64,000 nt of DNA from Alisma plantago-aquatica. Its lineage: Eukaryota; Streptophyta; Magnoliopsida; Alismatales; Alismataceae. Where the stretch lies: contig OY856409.1 of NCBI GenBank assembly GCA_963693085.1, positions 502,418,303 through 502,482,302 on the forward strand. The letters run 5' to 3'. The notes beneath the pieces were generated by a model. It had not been told where the DNA came from. It worked only from the letters and a program-made list of their open reading frames with translations, and searched no databases. This document shows positions 9,807-22,400 of this stretch, piece after piece. Position numbers and translations under genes: made by a program. Position 1 is the first letter of the stretch; each line of letters starts with the position of its first letter.

Positions 9807-10982
9807 CGTCGGTGGATGGAGTTGATCAATGATTATGATTGCACTATCGAGTATCATCCTGGTAAGGCGAATGTGGTAGCAGACGCGCTTAGCAGAAAGT
9901 CTTCTACTCCCAAGAAGGCACAGATGAGTTCTTTGGTATGCCATAGGCGGGACATGTTAGTCTCCTTACGGCAGATGAACGTACAGATGGAGGTTTCCTC
10001 GTTAGCTGGACTTTTAGCACATATGCAAATCAAGCCCACGTTGAGACAGCAGATCAAGGATGCACAGCAAACGGATGATACAGTACAGCTAATCAGATCA
10101 AAGTTTGGCAGCGAAAAGCGTGATGGATTCCATGAGTCTGAGGATGGGGTGGTTTGCTATCATAATAGGATGGTGGTTCCAGATGCTGATAATCTGAGGG
10201 AGTTGGTGCTCGAGGAAGCACACACGTCGATGTATGCTATGCATCCAGGTGTCACCAAGATGTACCATAGTCTGAAGGACTTGTATTGGTGGCCCGGCCT
10301 GAAGAAAGATGTAGCTGAGTTTGTGGCAAGGTGTGCGGTATGTCAGCAAGTAAAGGCTGAGCATCAAAAGCCGACAGGTACGTTGCAACCTTTGCCTATA
10401 CCACAGTGGAAATGGGATCATATAACTATGGATTTCGTAGTTGGTCTACCCAGGACAACTAGGAATCATGATTCCATTTGGGTGATAGTGGACAGATTAA
10501 CGAAGTCTGCCCATTTCATACCTGTGAAGACCACGTATACAGCTGAAAAGCTCGCTCGAGTATATGTGGATGAGATAGATCGTTTGCATGGTGTGCCAGC
10601 AATGATAGTTTCTGATAGAGGTCCTCAGTTTACAAGTCATTTTTGGGAACAGTTGCACAGGGCGATGGGAACGCAGTTGAAGTTCAGTACCGCTTTCCAC
10701 CCGCAGATAGATGGACAGTCTGAGAGGACTATTCAGACTTTGGAGGATCTTCTTCATGCTTGTGTTTTGCGGTTCCTAGGCAGTTGGGACGTACATCTCA
10801 GTTTGATAGAGTTTGCCTACAACAATAGCTATCAGCAGAGCATTGACATGGCTCCCTATGAGGCTTTGTATGGGAGGAAGTGCAGATCTCCTTTGTGTTG
10901 GTATGAATCAGGTGAATATCAGCTTTTGGGCCCTGAGTTAGTACAGCAAACGACAGAAAAGATCAAGGTGATACAACAATAG
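9807..10982 (+). pseudogene. Element A integrase (zinc and catalytic domains)
   Basis: It begins RRWMELINDYD (end of RNase H). The integrase HHCC zinc module follows: HTSMYAMHPG, then YWWPGLKKDV and CAVCQQVKAEH. The DDE core shows MDFVVGLPR (first Asp), VSDRGPQFTS (second Asp) and IDGQSERTIQTLED (Glu), with the usual 50-60 residue and 35-residue spacings. It ends in AYNNSYQQSIDMAPYEALYG and TEKIKVIQQ before TAG 10980-10982, where element C reads QQQLKAAQD. The core looks intact, and only the stops break it. Confidence 0.92.
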
Positions 10983-11495
10983 TTGAAAGCGGCACAAGAC
11001 ACGCAGAAGTCTTATGCAGACAATCGCCGACGACCCTTGGAGTTCCAGGTGGGAGACAAGGTGTATCTTAAAGTCTCTCCGTGGAAAGGTGTGCTGAGCT
11101 TTGGACGGAAAGGTAAGTTAGCTCCCAGATATATGGGGCCTTACTCAGTCATAGCACGTGTTGGCAAGGTGGCTTATGAGTTAGAATTGCCTCCAGAGTT
11201 GCACAGGTTACATCCAGTGTTCCATGTCAGTATGCTGAAGAAAAGTCATCCGGATACAGGAACAGTGATACAACCAGTTGAAGTTGAGCTTGACAAAGAT
11301 GTGACTTATGAAGAGGGTCCTATGATGATCCTTGACAGAAGAGTCAAGAAGCTGAAGAGAAAGGATCTGGTTCTTGTGAAGGTCCTTTGGCATCACCGTG
11401 GCGTTGAGGAAGCCACGTGGGAGCTTGAGGAAGAGATGAGGAGGAAGTATCCCTCGCTTTTCTCTTCGGATTTCGGGGACGAAATCCTTTTGTAG
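10983..11495 (+). pseudogene. Element A integrase C-terminus: GPY/F module and chromodomain-like tail
   Basis: It continues the integrase frame: LKAAQDTQKSYADNRR, the VGDKVYLKVSPWKG and GPYSVIARVG (GPY/F) module, LHPVFHVSMLKK, then the tail VKVLWHHRGVEEATWELE and EEMRRKYPSLFS. This tail is a divergent chromodomain of the CR type seen in Tekay/Del elements. Its stop at 11493-11495 lies beyond the hairpin, unlike elements B and C whose stops precede it. The tail is the part retained three times in the B units, which makes the relationship easy to verify. Confidence 0.9.
11468..11487 (+). other. Post-pol hairpin, element A
   Basis: GGATTTCG, loop GGGA, then CGAAATCC form a perfect 8-bp stem, 19 bp before the 3' LTR. 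The conserved TTTCGGGGACGAAA box occurs at this place in many plant gypsy elements. Copies in C (43296-43313) and B (352-371) allow a covariation comparison. Confidence 0.75.
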
Positions 11496-11506
11496 AGGTT
11501 TATGGC

Positions 11507-12832
11507 TGTAAGGACCCTGACCTGCGTTTAGGGTTTACCCTGTTTGTTTTGCTTGATCTTGGTGCTTTGGTGCTTGATAATCACCTTTGAGTGGTGATTA
11601 GGGTTTTGTTGTGCTTTGTTGAGAGTTCGAGGGGCTACTTGCAAATAACCCAAGTTTAGGGTTTTGTGGGCAAGTTTGCCATCTTGTGAGATGTTTTCCC
11701 TCTTTGCTTCCTCTAGGGTTGAGAGGAAGGCTTGGGCTTGTTGTTTGAGTCCTTTGGGCCTGAGTTGAGCTTGTTTGGGCCTTGGAGTTCCTTGTTTGGG
11801 CTTGCTTGAGCCTTGTGTCGCCCAGGGCAGGTGGTGTGTCGCCCAGTTGCTTGGTGTGTCGCCCAGTAGATCTTGTTGTGTCGCCCAGATGGCTTGGCTT
11901 GGTTGGTGGACACATGGTGCACATCTTGGAAAAGTGCCTTATGGCTTGCATGAGAGGTGGCTTGAGTTGGTGGACACGTGTCCCTTGGGTGGGCGACACA
12001 TAGCATGGTTGTACCTTGGTTTCTCCTCCCCTTCTTCCTATATAGGTAGCTCTTCTCCTTGCCTTAGTCTCCTTTGCTCTTTTGGTCTCCCCTCCACCCT
12101 TGGTGCACGATATCCCTCTCCATCTTGCTTGTGTTGGCCGATACACTTCCTTGGAGCTGAAGTGGTGGCCGATACACCTTCCTGGAGCAGCTTGGTGGAC
12201 GATAGCTTTGGACCTTGGAGTGCTTTGGAGCTTTGGTGGCCGACAACCTTGGAGCTCAAAGTGCAACTTCTTCCTTGGAGCTTAAGGCGGGTTGCATAGT
12301 TTCTAACCCTAACTCTCTTACCTCTAGCTTTAACCTTGTTAGATGTGAGTAGACTAGCTTAGTTCCTTTCTTGTGCACCTTGCTTATATACCTTAGTGGC
12401 CGATATCCCTCTCTTGGGTTTAGGGTTCCTTGTATACCTTGCTTTTTAGGGTTTGTGCTCCCTTGTGTTGGAGGTTGAAGGTGACCTAGGGTTGGGCGAT
12501 ATCCCTTCCTTGTGGGTGTGTTGGGCGACACCCTTGTCCTTGAGTTGAATGATATCAGTGTTCTTGGTGTTGGGCAACACCCTTCCTCTTGGGTTGGACG
12601 ATAGGTTGACCTAGTATGGATGTTGGCCAACATGGTGACCATGTTGGGAGATATGGTTCCTTGGGTTGAGCAACACCTTTGCTTTTGAGTTGGACGGCAT
12701 GGTGTTCCCCTTGGTGGATGATATGGTAGCTGGTGAGTCCTTTAGGTTGGCCGATACCCTTGCCCTTGAGTTGGGCGATAGGGTGAGCTAGGGATTGTTG
12801 GCTGATATGGTGAGTACCTTTGGAGATGGGCG

Positions 12833-12875
<43 letters not shown>

Positions 12876-15520
12876 GGGCGACATGGTCTGATGGTGTTGG
12901 GCGACATGGATGTCCTTGAGTTGGACGATAGAATGGGTGCTCTTGTGTTGAGTTATCTCCTTGTCCATGTGGTGGACGATAGGGCCAAGTAGTGCCATGA
13001 TGGACGATAGGCTATGTGCCCTGATGGCCGATACCATGATGGCCGATACCATGTTGGGCGACATGCCTTGGGCCATGATGGCCGATAGGGTTAGTGTGGT
13101 GGCCGATACCCATGTTGGGTGATAGGTTTCAGATGAGGGTTGTGAGGCTATAGTGAGGGTATGAGTTTCTTTGGTGACGGTCCCTTATGCGATAGAAGTG
13201 GATGTTTATACATTAACCAATAAAACGATGGTGGTGTTTGTGATATCATCAATATGTAATCTGTTGCCTTGCAGATAATAAGGATGCTAATGGTAGTAAT
13301 GTATATGATGATAGCCCTCATGTAATAGATGCATGATGTGACCCGTTATGCTTAATTGTTAATGATAATGAAGATGATGATAACTACTCTAGTAGTTTGT
13401 TTAATGATAATAATGTTGGTAATAATGATGCTAAGTGACAGTTATGTTAAAGGTTGCTTCATGATAAAGATGACAATAGTTGATGACATAGTAATGACCT
13501 TGTTAATAATAGTGTTGGTTCTGTAAACACAACATGATCTCTATATACCCTGATTGTTTGTACAATCTCGATATAAGGTAAGTATCAGTATGGTTGTTTA
13601 AGGATGTACTTAACATACTTGGTTACCAAATAACTGTCATACTGATAAGTAGATTATCTTGAATGATATTTCATGATAGTGAGCATATTTCTTATGTTGA
13701 ATCTACAATTATTGCATACCTTAACCTTGCAGGTGATGACTTAGCCATGAAAGGGCTATGTGACATATGTAATGAGTAACATTACTTTGATAATTGCTCT
13801 ATAAGATTATGTATGTGATGTGTTGGTCCCATGATGATGATGTGAGCCTTAAGAGGCAGTAACAATACATGATGAAGGGTTGAGACCCTGTGGTATGTGA
13901 TGATCCTTGAGATGGATCTGGATGGTTGGCAAGAGGCCAAGTGATAACATGTGATGTTGGATCCTTAAGATGGATTAGGTTTATATGAATAGATCATAAT
14001 ATAATGTTCTTCACTTTCTGTTATATCTTTGCATGTTATACAACTTGGTTGAATCTTGCAATCCATCTAAAAGATACTAATTAATCACAGTGAAATATAT
14101 CATGTAGTTTGCCCTGGCCATAGATCCATCATCGTCAGGACTTGGTGATTGTGAAACAGGTTTTCCTACGGGTTAACCTGGAAGCGCATATTGTTGAATA
14201 TGTGTAGGTTGCTCCTATCCTGAAAATGAGGAGGTAAGAGTGTAACTTCGGTTGCAGACTCAGATATGTGTGTAGAGCATGGTGAACAGGCCCATGGCTC
14301 AGGATATGTGATGTATGGAGCATGAATGCGTTCATGGCTCAGAGCACGGTGATCAGGCCCGTGGCTCAGTTTTACTAGCGTCGAGACCTGTACCAAGGCG
14401 GGCTAGAGAATGGGTAGCCTATGGAGCTAACCCTGTGGCTTAGACCACTTCAGCATGTGACTGCGGTCTTGCTTGTGTTGTACTCATGTACTGACCATGA
14501 GGTGGGAGGTCGTGGAGTCCGGCTCTTCCATTGACCTTGTATGGCACCGTCTTGGGTTTCGTAACCGAAGGTTGGATTTGAACGGTACGGTTCAAATCCT
14601 TAGGGCATAATAAAATGTAATACAGTTGTTTAGTATTTACTAGTCATATCAAAAACGAAACATTGGTTGAGGCCTTGTTTGTGTAATATTCCGTTATACC
14701 TTGCAGGTCATGTGGTAATCTACCTTATCTTGATAATCAGGTTATATGGAATTATATTCTGTTCTAATAATCCTGTTACATGTTGATATATCTCATCTTG
14801 ATAATCATATTCTTTTGAAAGACATCTGGTTATAAGTTTTAGTACAGCTGGTATGCTTGCCGGTAAGAATGATCTTGCTATATATATATATATAACTGCT
14901 TCTGATATATCTGCTCATGTTATAATTGCTGTTATAGTTTCTCTTGCTGAGGTTCTATGGTTGCGGTGGGGAGCTATGTTTCCCGATGGGACAATTGTTC
15001 AATTGTCTCACTCCACTGGTTTCCACCCTTTTTAGGTGGTCGAGGTAGATGTGGTCGTGGTTGTGGTGTTGCGGACGAGCAGCTTGAGGAGCAGTAGAAG
15101 GCAAGCGATGGACATGCTGCTGTTTTGGATGTTTTGTAGTAGAGTCTAGAATCATCCTTGTACTCTCAGGTCCTTGGCAGTGTTTTGACGATGTTTCACG
15201 AAGATTGTTCGATGATATCTGTATATCCTGTTGTTGGCCGGATGTGGGCCTTTATGTATATATGAACAGGTGGTGAACTCATGTGATGGATGGACAGCTG
15301 TTCCTAAGCCGTGGACATGTGTCAGGTCTTGTGTATGTACATATTTATATGACATGTTTCTGTGCAGGATGAGGACTGGAAAGTAATAGTTTCACAGTTT
15401 ATCAGTTTTCCGCAATCGGTTTTAATTAACCCGTGCTTTGATAATCTGTGGTTATGGTGTTTTCCACACGTTTTCGCGTAACACCTCGTTATCTGTGTGA
15501 GAATGGGATGTGTTGCCACA
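11507..15520 (+). repeat. 3' LTR of element A
   Basis: TGTAAGGACCCTGACC to GTTGCCACA, 4014 bp, followed by target duplication GCGAT (15521-15525). It carries the same TATA box (12039-12045), motif array (about 11990-13125), CT repeat (12835-12871) and TA repeat (14879-14894) as the 5' LTR. Confidence 0.93.
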
Positions 15521-15525
15521 GCGAT

Positions 15526-15629
15526 GAACCAACTATTTTAGCCGCTATGATTCTTTGTTTTCATGGTCATTATGTTGAGCTATGTTTGGTTGAAGTGGTG
15601 TGGTTCTTGCGGTCGCTATACATGAAGTG
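15526..15629 (+). other. Common flank (right part) after element A
   Basis: GAACCAACTATTTTAGCCGC... continues the sequence interrupted at 2652. It matches 19050-19153 and 23350-23450 and contains GGCCGCTATG, GGTCATTATG and GGTCGCTATA repeats. It joins pol sequence at 15630 with a GTG overlap. Confidence 0.8.
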
Positions 15630-15872
15630 GTAAGTATGTTGAGGAAGTACCATCTAGATATAGAGTTCGTGTTGCAACCTGTGGAGGTAGAGCTTGTGGA
15701 GCATATGACATATGTGGAAGGTCCAGTGTTGATCATTGACCGGAGAGTAAAGAAGCTGAAGAGGAAGGACCTAGTGCTCGTAAAGGTTCTTTGGTGTCAT
15801 TGTGGTGTTGAGGAACCCACGTGGGAGCTCAAAGAAGAGATGAGGAGGAAGCACCCCTCCCTTTTCTCTTAG
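15630..15872 (+). pseudogene. Tekay pol 3' end, unit 2
   Basis: Same content as 110-352: VSMLRKYHLD, LQPVEVELVEHM, KKLKRKDLVLVKVLW, EEPTWELKEEMRRKHP, stop TAG. It is open throughout. Upstream is the common flank instead of the rest of pol. This fragment is part of the triplicated unit and is not an independent gene. The hairpin is at 15872-15891. Confidence 0.8.
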
Positions 15873-15910
15873 GATTTTGGAGGCAAAATCCTTGTTAGGG
15901 GTTTATGGCT

Positions 15911-18900
15911 TGTAAGGACCCTGAACCACATTTTTGGATAACCTTGTTTCTTTTGCATAAGCATGTTGCTTAGAACCTTTCTCTAATCATTTGAGATGCA
16001 ATTAGGGCCAGTAGAAAGCTTAAATTTCTTGTTTGAGCTTGTTGGGATGATGCTTGTATTTTGTAATGAGGTTTTCCTACAAATTGCAACTCACCCAGAG
16101 TAGGGGTTGATATGCAAGTTTTCTACCTCTACTGTATTCCTTTTCTCTCTTTGCATCATCTAGAAGAGAGTGAGAGAGAGAGAGATAGATGGGCACCTTG
16201 TTTGGGTCTTGGTTGTATGGTGACATCCTTGGTGAGGTATAGAACACATGAGTGAGAGGTGATTTTCTCTTGGATGTGTTGTCTCAGGTTAGAGAGCCTT
16301 GGAGAGGTTGTTTATCGGTTTGTGAGTGTTTTGGGTTGTTTCCTATCAGTTTTTGAGTGTGTAGGGTTGTGCCCTATCGGTTTGTAAGTGAGTAGGGCTA
16401 TGCCCTATCGATTTGTGAGTATGTAGGGTTGTGCCCTATCGGTTTGAGAATGTGTGGGGTTTTTAGCATATCGGGCATGGCCTTGGTAGGAGACCAAGAG
16501 GGCGAGATCTAAACTAGACCATATCACCATGTCTTTCATGTTGTGGCATGTGGCTCCTTTTTTGTGGACAAGTGTCACCTAAGCTCCTAAGTGGGATGAC
16601 ACCTCCCATGACCTCTCTCTCATCCCCTAGTATATAATCTTCTTTCTCTCTATGCAAGAGGATCCTTTTGGTCATCCTTGATTTCTCTCCTTCTTGGTGT
16701 ATGACTTTGAGAAGCTTAAGGAGCTAGGGAGGTTCTCTTGGAGCTTGGTGAATGAGTTCCAAGTGGTCGTGTTCCTTGATCATCTTCCATCTTCTACTTT
16801 GGTAGGCTATGTTTCCTAGCTTTATTATTCTTCTTTTTCTCGACCATGGACCTTGAAAATCTCCTTTTCACCTTGAACCATCTTAACCTTGATCTTGTCT
16901 TCTTCCTTGGAGGTGTTGTGGTGATCAAGTTCGGTGGATCATCTTCTACCTTGAGCTTGTGATCTTGAAGCTTGGCCTTATTGGAGCTTGGATCTTGGTG
17001 GTGAGCTTGGAGGCAGGTTATATAGCTCTTTACTGCCTTTTTTATTTTCACTCTTTTATGTGTTTATGTTGTTTCTCATCTCTAGATCGGTTATCTCATG
17101 CATGCTAGTATTTTTTGGTGGTTTTGATAATTTGATGGGGGAGTTTCGTTTAGTTGATGCACATACCTTGCACCTTCTTGCCATGATAGTAGATGGTCTT
17201 GTGGTTGATCTTCCTAAGGTTGAAGATGATAAGTCCACACACACATGCACTAAGTGGTGAGTGGTCGTCATGACTTGTGGTGTTTAACCTGACACACCAT
17301 GTAGAAAGTCATCATGACTTGGGGATGCTAAACCCATAAGCTTTGATGAGGTTAACCCATCATGCCCTAGAGAGGAGTTGAACCATCACGCCCTAGCTTA
17401 AATAGATATGATGCTAAATGGTTATGCTATGAGGGTGTTAGCCCGTCATGACCAGGATGATATCTTGGAATGCTAGCCCGTGATGCCCTTGGTTGAGTAA
17501 GAGGTCGACATGCCTAACCCTAACCCTAACAGCATTTTACACCTTTCATGTGGGGGTTTCCCATCACACTTTCTAGAAGGGCTAAATCGAAACACACCAT
17601 GAGTGCTAAACCGATACACCTCTTGTGTGGTTAATTTGACACCTCAAGTGTAGCTAACCTATCACACTTTATGTGTAGTTAACGTGACATGCTTGGAAAT
17701 GAGGGTCTTGACCGATACACCTTGATGATTTAAATTGACACACCACAAGATAGTCTAAACCTATACCTTGTGTTGGTAGTCATGTTTCATCATGTTGGTG
17801 ATAGGGTTATATGGTATGATATGATACCCTATGGGGTGGTTGTATGGACAACTAAGTTGTGTTGTTTTCTATAACTTGTAATCCCTTAACATATTCTATA
17901 ATGATGATGGCAAGTGATGCATGGAGGTTTGTTATTGATCCAACTTTGTAAACCCTAATTGGTTAAAGAGAACCCTGACCCTAATGATGAAATGTGAATG
18001 ACATGGATCTTTATGAAATGGTAGTGGTTAGGAAGTATTATCTTTCTTTTGTCACAAGTCTCTAACCATGTAGGTAACACAAGTTGATATGCATAGCTAG
18101 ATAATAGCTATGGTGGTTATGTTATGTTTGAATGGGACTTATTAGTCATATGTGATGTTGGTATCATTGAAAGAGGAGGAAATAGATCTTATGACCTAAT
18201 GATGGCTTATTTACTTACATATGAGATGATAATTCCCTCAGTAATGAGAAGAGGGGTTTCTACCCCAAAGAATGTGTCATTGTGATGATAAATATGGTTG
18301 ATGGCAAGCATCAAGTGATAATGTGATGAGATCACACCTTGCACGCTCAAATATGTTCTGGTAATGTGTTATGCCCTTATTTGTGTAGAATTTGTTTACC
18401 GTTTATATGTTGTAACTTGATTGATGCTAATATACACTTAAATGACCTAACTAATCAAGTGGAACCTAATCATGTAGTTTTCCCTGTGCCAAAGATCCAT
18501 ACAATGTCATCATTTGTTGAATGGTGAAATGATTTTAACTCGGAGCGCATATTTTTGAATATGTAGGGGTGAGGACGAATATCCCCTTACGTCCAAGTTA
18601 TAAGATACATGATTGGCTATGGGCCATACCCTCGTAAGAGTGTGGATTCGGACGATAACTCAGTGATATGTGATACATAATTTGTTGTGGGTCATACCCG
18701 GATAAAAGTGTGGGTGCAGTATGATTTGTTGTGGGCCATACCTAGAGTCGTTCGTGTATACTTAGGTCTTTGGTGGCACACATGGTAAGTTCTCTGAGGC
18801 ATGGAAAGGACTCATATGTAAAAGTTTTGTTGTTTGGCAGAGTTATGGAAATGGTTTTAATTTTTAATATTTTTTAGTAATCTATTTTCTTAATCTTTCT

Positions 18901-18950
18901 TCCGTGGTTTTATTTTGAGTAGTCTCATTTTCGTGTCTGGGGGCGTCACA
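15911..18950 (+). mobile_element. LTR-B copy 2
   Basis: TGTAAGGACCCTGAACC to GGGCGTCACA, 3040 bp. Compared with copy 3 it keeps the 1.7 kb middle (about 16650-18330) but lacks about 0.67 kb after GGGCCATACC at about 18741 and a further 100-bp piece before TGGCACACATGG. It contains CCTAACCCTAACCCTAAC (telomere-like, about 17513-17530) and degenerate repeats of the kind AACCCRTCATGCCCTAG (17340-17520) and CTAAACCGATACACC (17580-17760). No coding sequence was recognised in it. Confidence 0.75.
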
Positions 18951-19153
18951 CTCACTTCATGTTTGATTTCGGTTTCATGGTCTTAATCATCTTGTGGATC
19001 TTGAGTTCATGGTATTTTCTCTCCGGATGACTCTTCGGATTTGTGGAGATGAACCAACTATTTTGGCCGCTATGATTCTCTGTTTTCATGGTCGTTATGT
19101 TGAGCTATGTTGGTTGAAGTGGTTTGGTTCTTGAAGTCTCTATACATGAAGTG
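18951..19153 (+). other. Common flank, unit 2 (contains the empty site of element A)
   Basis: CTCACTTCATG to CATGAAGTG matches 23251-23450. TGTGGAGATGAACCAACTAT at 19042-19061 is the uninterrupted equivalent of the element A insertion site. Confidence 0.85.
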
Positions 19154-19396
19154 GTGAGTATGTTGAGGAAGTTCCATCTGGATATAGAGTTGGTGTTGCA
19201 ACCTGTGGAGGTAGAGCTTGTGGAGGATATGACATATGTGGAAGGTCCAGTGTTGATCCTTGACCAGAGAGTGAAGAAGCTGAAGAGGAAGGACCTAGTG
19301 CTGGTAAAGGTTCTTTGGCATCATTGTGGTGTTGAGGAACCCACGTGGGAGCTCAAAGAAGAGATGAGGAGGAAGCACCCCTCCCTTTTCTCTTAG
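19154..19396 (+). pseudogene. Tekay pol 3' end, unit 3
   Basis: Same as units 1 and 2, beginning VSMLRKFHLDIEL and ending EEMRRKHPSLFS with TAG at 19394-19396. It is open throughout with only a few substitutions relative to the other copies. The hairpin is at 19396-19415 and LTR-B copy 3 follows at 19435. Confidence 0.8.
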
Positions 19397-19434
19397 GATT
19401 TTGGAGGCAAAATCCTTGTTAGGGGTTTATGGCT

Positions 19435-22400
19435 TGTAAGGACCCTGAACCACATTTTTGGATAACCTTGTTTCTTTTGCCTAAACATGTTGCTTAGAAC
19501 CTTTCTCTAATCATTTGAGATGCAATTAGGGCCAGTAGAAAGCTTAAGTTTCTTGTTTGAGCTTGTTGGTATGATGCTTGTGTTTTGTAATGAGGTTTTC
19601 CTACAAATTGTAACTCACCCAGAGTAGGGGTTGATATGCAAGTTTTCTACCTCTACAGTATTCCTTCTCTCTCTTTGCATCATCTAGAAGAGAGAGAGAG
19701 AGATGGGCACCTTGTTTGGGTCTTGGTTGTATGGTGACATCCTTGGTGAGGTATAGAACACATGAGTGAGAGGTGATTTGCTCTTGGATGTGTTGTCTCA
19801 TGTTAGAGAGCCTTGGAGAGGTTGTTTATCAGTTTGTGAGTGTTTTGGGTTGTTCCCTATCAGTTTGTGAGTGTGTAGGGTTGTGCCCTATCGGTTTGTA
19901 AGTGAGTAGGGCTATGCCCTATCGATTTGTGAGTATGTAGGGTTGTACCCTATCGGTTTGAGAATGTGTGGGGTTTTTAGCATATCGGGCATGGCCTTGG
20001 TAGGAGACTAAGAGGGCGAGATCTAAACTAGACCATATCACCATGTATTTCATGTTGTGGCATGTGGCTCCTTTTTTGTGGACAAGTGTCACCTAAGCTC
20101 TTAAGTGGGATGACACCTCCCATGACCTCTCTCTCATCCCCTAATATATAATCTTCTTTCTCTCTATGCAAGAGGATCCTTTTGGTCATCCTTTCTTTCT
20201 CTCCTTCTTGGTGTATGACTTTGAGAAGCTTAAGGAGCTAGGGAGGTTCTCTTGGATCTTGGTGAACAAGTTCCAAGTGGTGGTGTTCCTTGATCATCTT
20301 CCATCTTCTACTTTGGTAAGCTATGTTTCCTAGCTTTCTTATTCTTCTTTTTCTCGACCATGGACCTTGAAAATCTCCTTTTCACCTTGAACCATCTTAA
20401 CCTTGATCTTGTCTTCTTCCTTGGAGGTGTTGTGGTGATCAAGTTGGGTGGATCATCTTCTACCTTGAGCTCATGAGCTTGAAGCTTGGCCTTATTGGAG
20501 CTTGGATCTTGGTGGTGATCTTTGAGGCAGGTTATATAGCTCTTTACTGCCTTTTTTATTTTCACTCTTGTATGTGTTTATGTTGTTTCTCATCTCTAGA
20601 TCGTTTATCTCATGCGTGCTAGTAGTTTTTGGTGGTTTTGATAATTGTTTTGATGGGGGAGTTTTATTTAGTTGATGCCCATACCTTGCACCTTCTTGCC
20701 ATGATAGTAGATGTTCTTGTTGCGGATATTCCTAAGGTTGAAGATGATAAGTCCACACACACATGCACTAAGTGGTGAGTGGTCTTCATGACTTGTGGTG
20801 TTTAACCTGACACACCATGTAGCAAGTCATCATTACTTGGGCATGCTAAACCCATAGGCTTTGATGAGGTTAACCCGTCATGCCCTAGAGGGGAGTTGAA
20901 CCATCATGCCCTAGCTTAAATAGATATGATGCTAAATGGTTATGCTATGAGGGTGTTAGCCCGTCATGACCAGGATGATACCTTGCAATGCTAGCCCGTG
21001 ATGCCCTTGGTTGAGTAAGAGGTCGACATGCCTAACCCTAACCCTAACAGCATGTCACACCTTCCATGTTGGGTTTCCCATCACACTTTCTAGAAGGGCT
21101 AAATCGAAACACACCATGAGTGCTAAACTGATACACCTCTTGTGTGGTTAATTTGACACCTCAAGTGTAGCTAACCTATCACACTTTATGTGTAGTTAAC
21201 GTGACATGCTTGGAAATGAGGGTCTTGACCGATACACCTTGATGATTTAAATTGACACACAACAAGATAGTCTAAACATATACCTTGTGTTGGTAGTCAT
21301 GTTTCATCATGTTGGTGATAGGGTTATATGGTATGATATGATACCCTATGGGGTGGTTGTATGGACAACTAAGTTGTGTTGTTTTCTATAACTTGTAATC
21401 CCTTAACATATTCTATAATTATGATGGCAAGTGATGCATGGAGGTTTGTTATTGATCCAACTTTGTAAACCCTAATTGGTTAAAGAGAACCCTGACCCTA
21501 ATGATGAAATGTGAATGATATGGATCTTTATGAAATGGTAGTGGTTAGGAAGTATTATCTTTCTTTTGTCACAAGTCTCTAACCATGTAGGTAACACAAG
21601 TTGATATGCATAGCTAGATAATAGCTATGGTGGTTATGTTATGTTTGAATGGGACTTATTAGTCATATGTGATGTTGGTATCATTGAAAGAGGAGGTAAA
21701 TAGGTATTATGACCTAATGATGGCTTATTTACTTACATATGAGATGATAATTCCCTCAGTAATGAGAAGAGGGGTTTCTACCCCAAAGAATGTGTCCTTG
21801 TGGTGATAAATATGGTTTATGTCAAGCATCAAGTGATAATGTGATGAGATCACACCTTACATGTTCAAATATGTTCTGGTAATGTGTTATGCCCTTATCT
21901 GTGTAGAACTTGTTTACCGTTTATATGTTGTAACTTGATTGATGCTAATAGACACTTATATGACCTAACTAATCAAGTGGAACCTAATCATGTAGTTTTC
22001 CCTGTGCCAAAGATCCATACAATGTCAGCATTTGCTGAATGGTGAAATGAGTTTAACTCGGAGCGCATATTTTTGAATATGCAGGGGTGAGGACGAATAT
22101 CCTCTTACGTACAGGTTATATGATACACGATTGGTTATGGGTCATACCCTGATAAGAGTGTGGATTCGAACGATAACTCAGTGATATGTGATACACAATT
22201 TTTTGTGGGCCATACCCAGATAAAAGTGCGGCTATGGTATGATTTGTTGTGGGCCATACCCAGATAAAAGTACGGCTGCGAGCCGTAGCTCAGTTTCACT
22301 GGTGTCGTGACCTGTACCAAGGAGGGCTAGATTTGTACAGCTAGACTATATGCCGTTGATAGCAGTTTGACTGATGATGTCACTACATGTTCACTCGTAT

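Larger units (their letters stand above)
2653..15520 (+). mobile_element. Element A: complete Tekay/Del-like Ty3/gypsy retrotransposon
   Basis: Two near-identical LTRs (2653-6674 and 11507-15520) bracket a tRNA-Met-type primer binding site and a gag-pol region in the order gag, zinc knuckle, protease, RT, RNase H, integrase, GPY/F, chromodomain-like tail. The flanking five bases are GAGAT (2648-2652) and GCGAT (15521-15525), a target duplication with one mismatch. The uninterrupted version of the target is present at 19046-19061, which proves the insertion. Domain order, very long LTRs and the EEATWELEEEMRRKYP terminal box place it in the Tekay/Del clade of chromoviruses. Six in-frame stops disable it. 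It is nested in an older tandem array, so it is younger than that triplication or at least than its first unit. Confidence 0.93.

Noticed and set aside
17513..17530. Telomeric DNA
   Set aside because: Only about three CCCTAAA-like units, lacking the A of the plant telomere unit, and present in two LTR-B copies; not a telomere.
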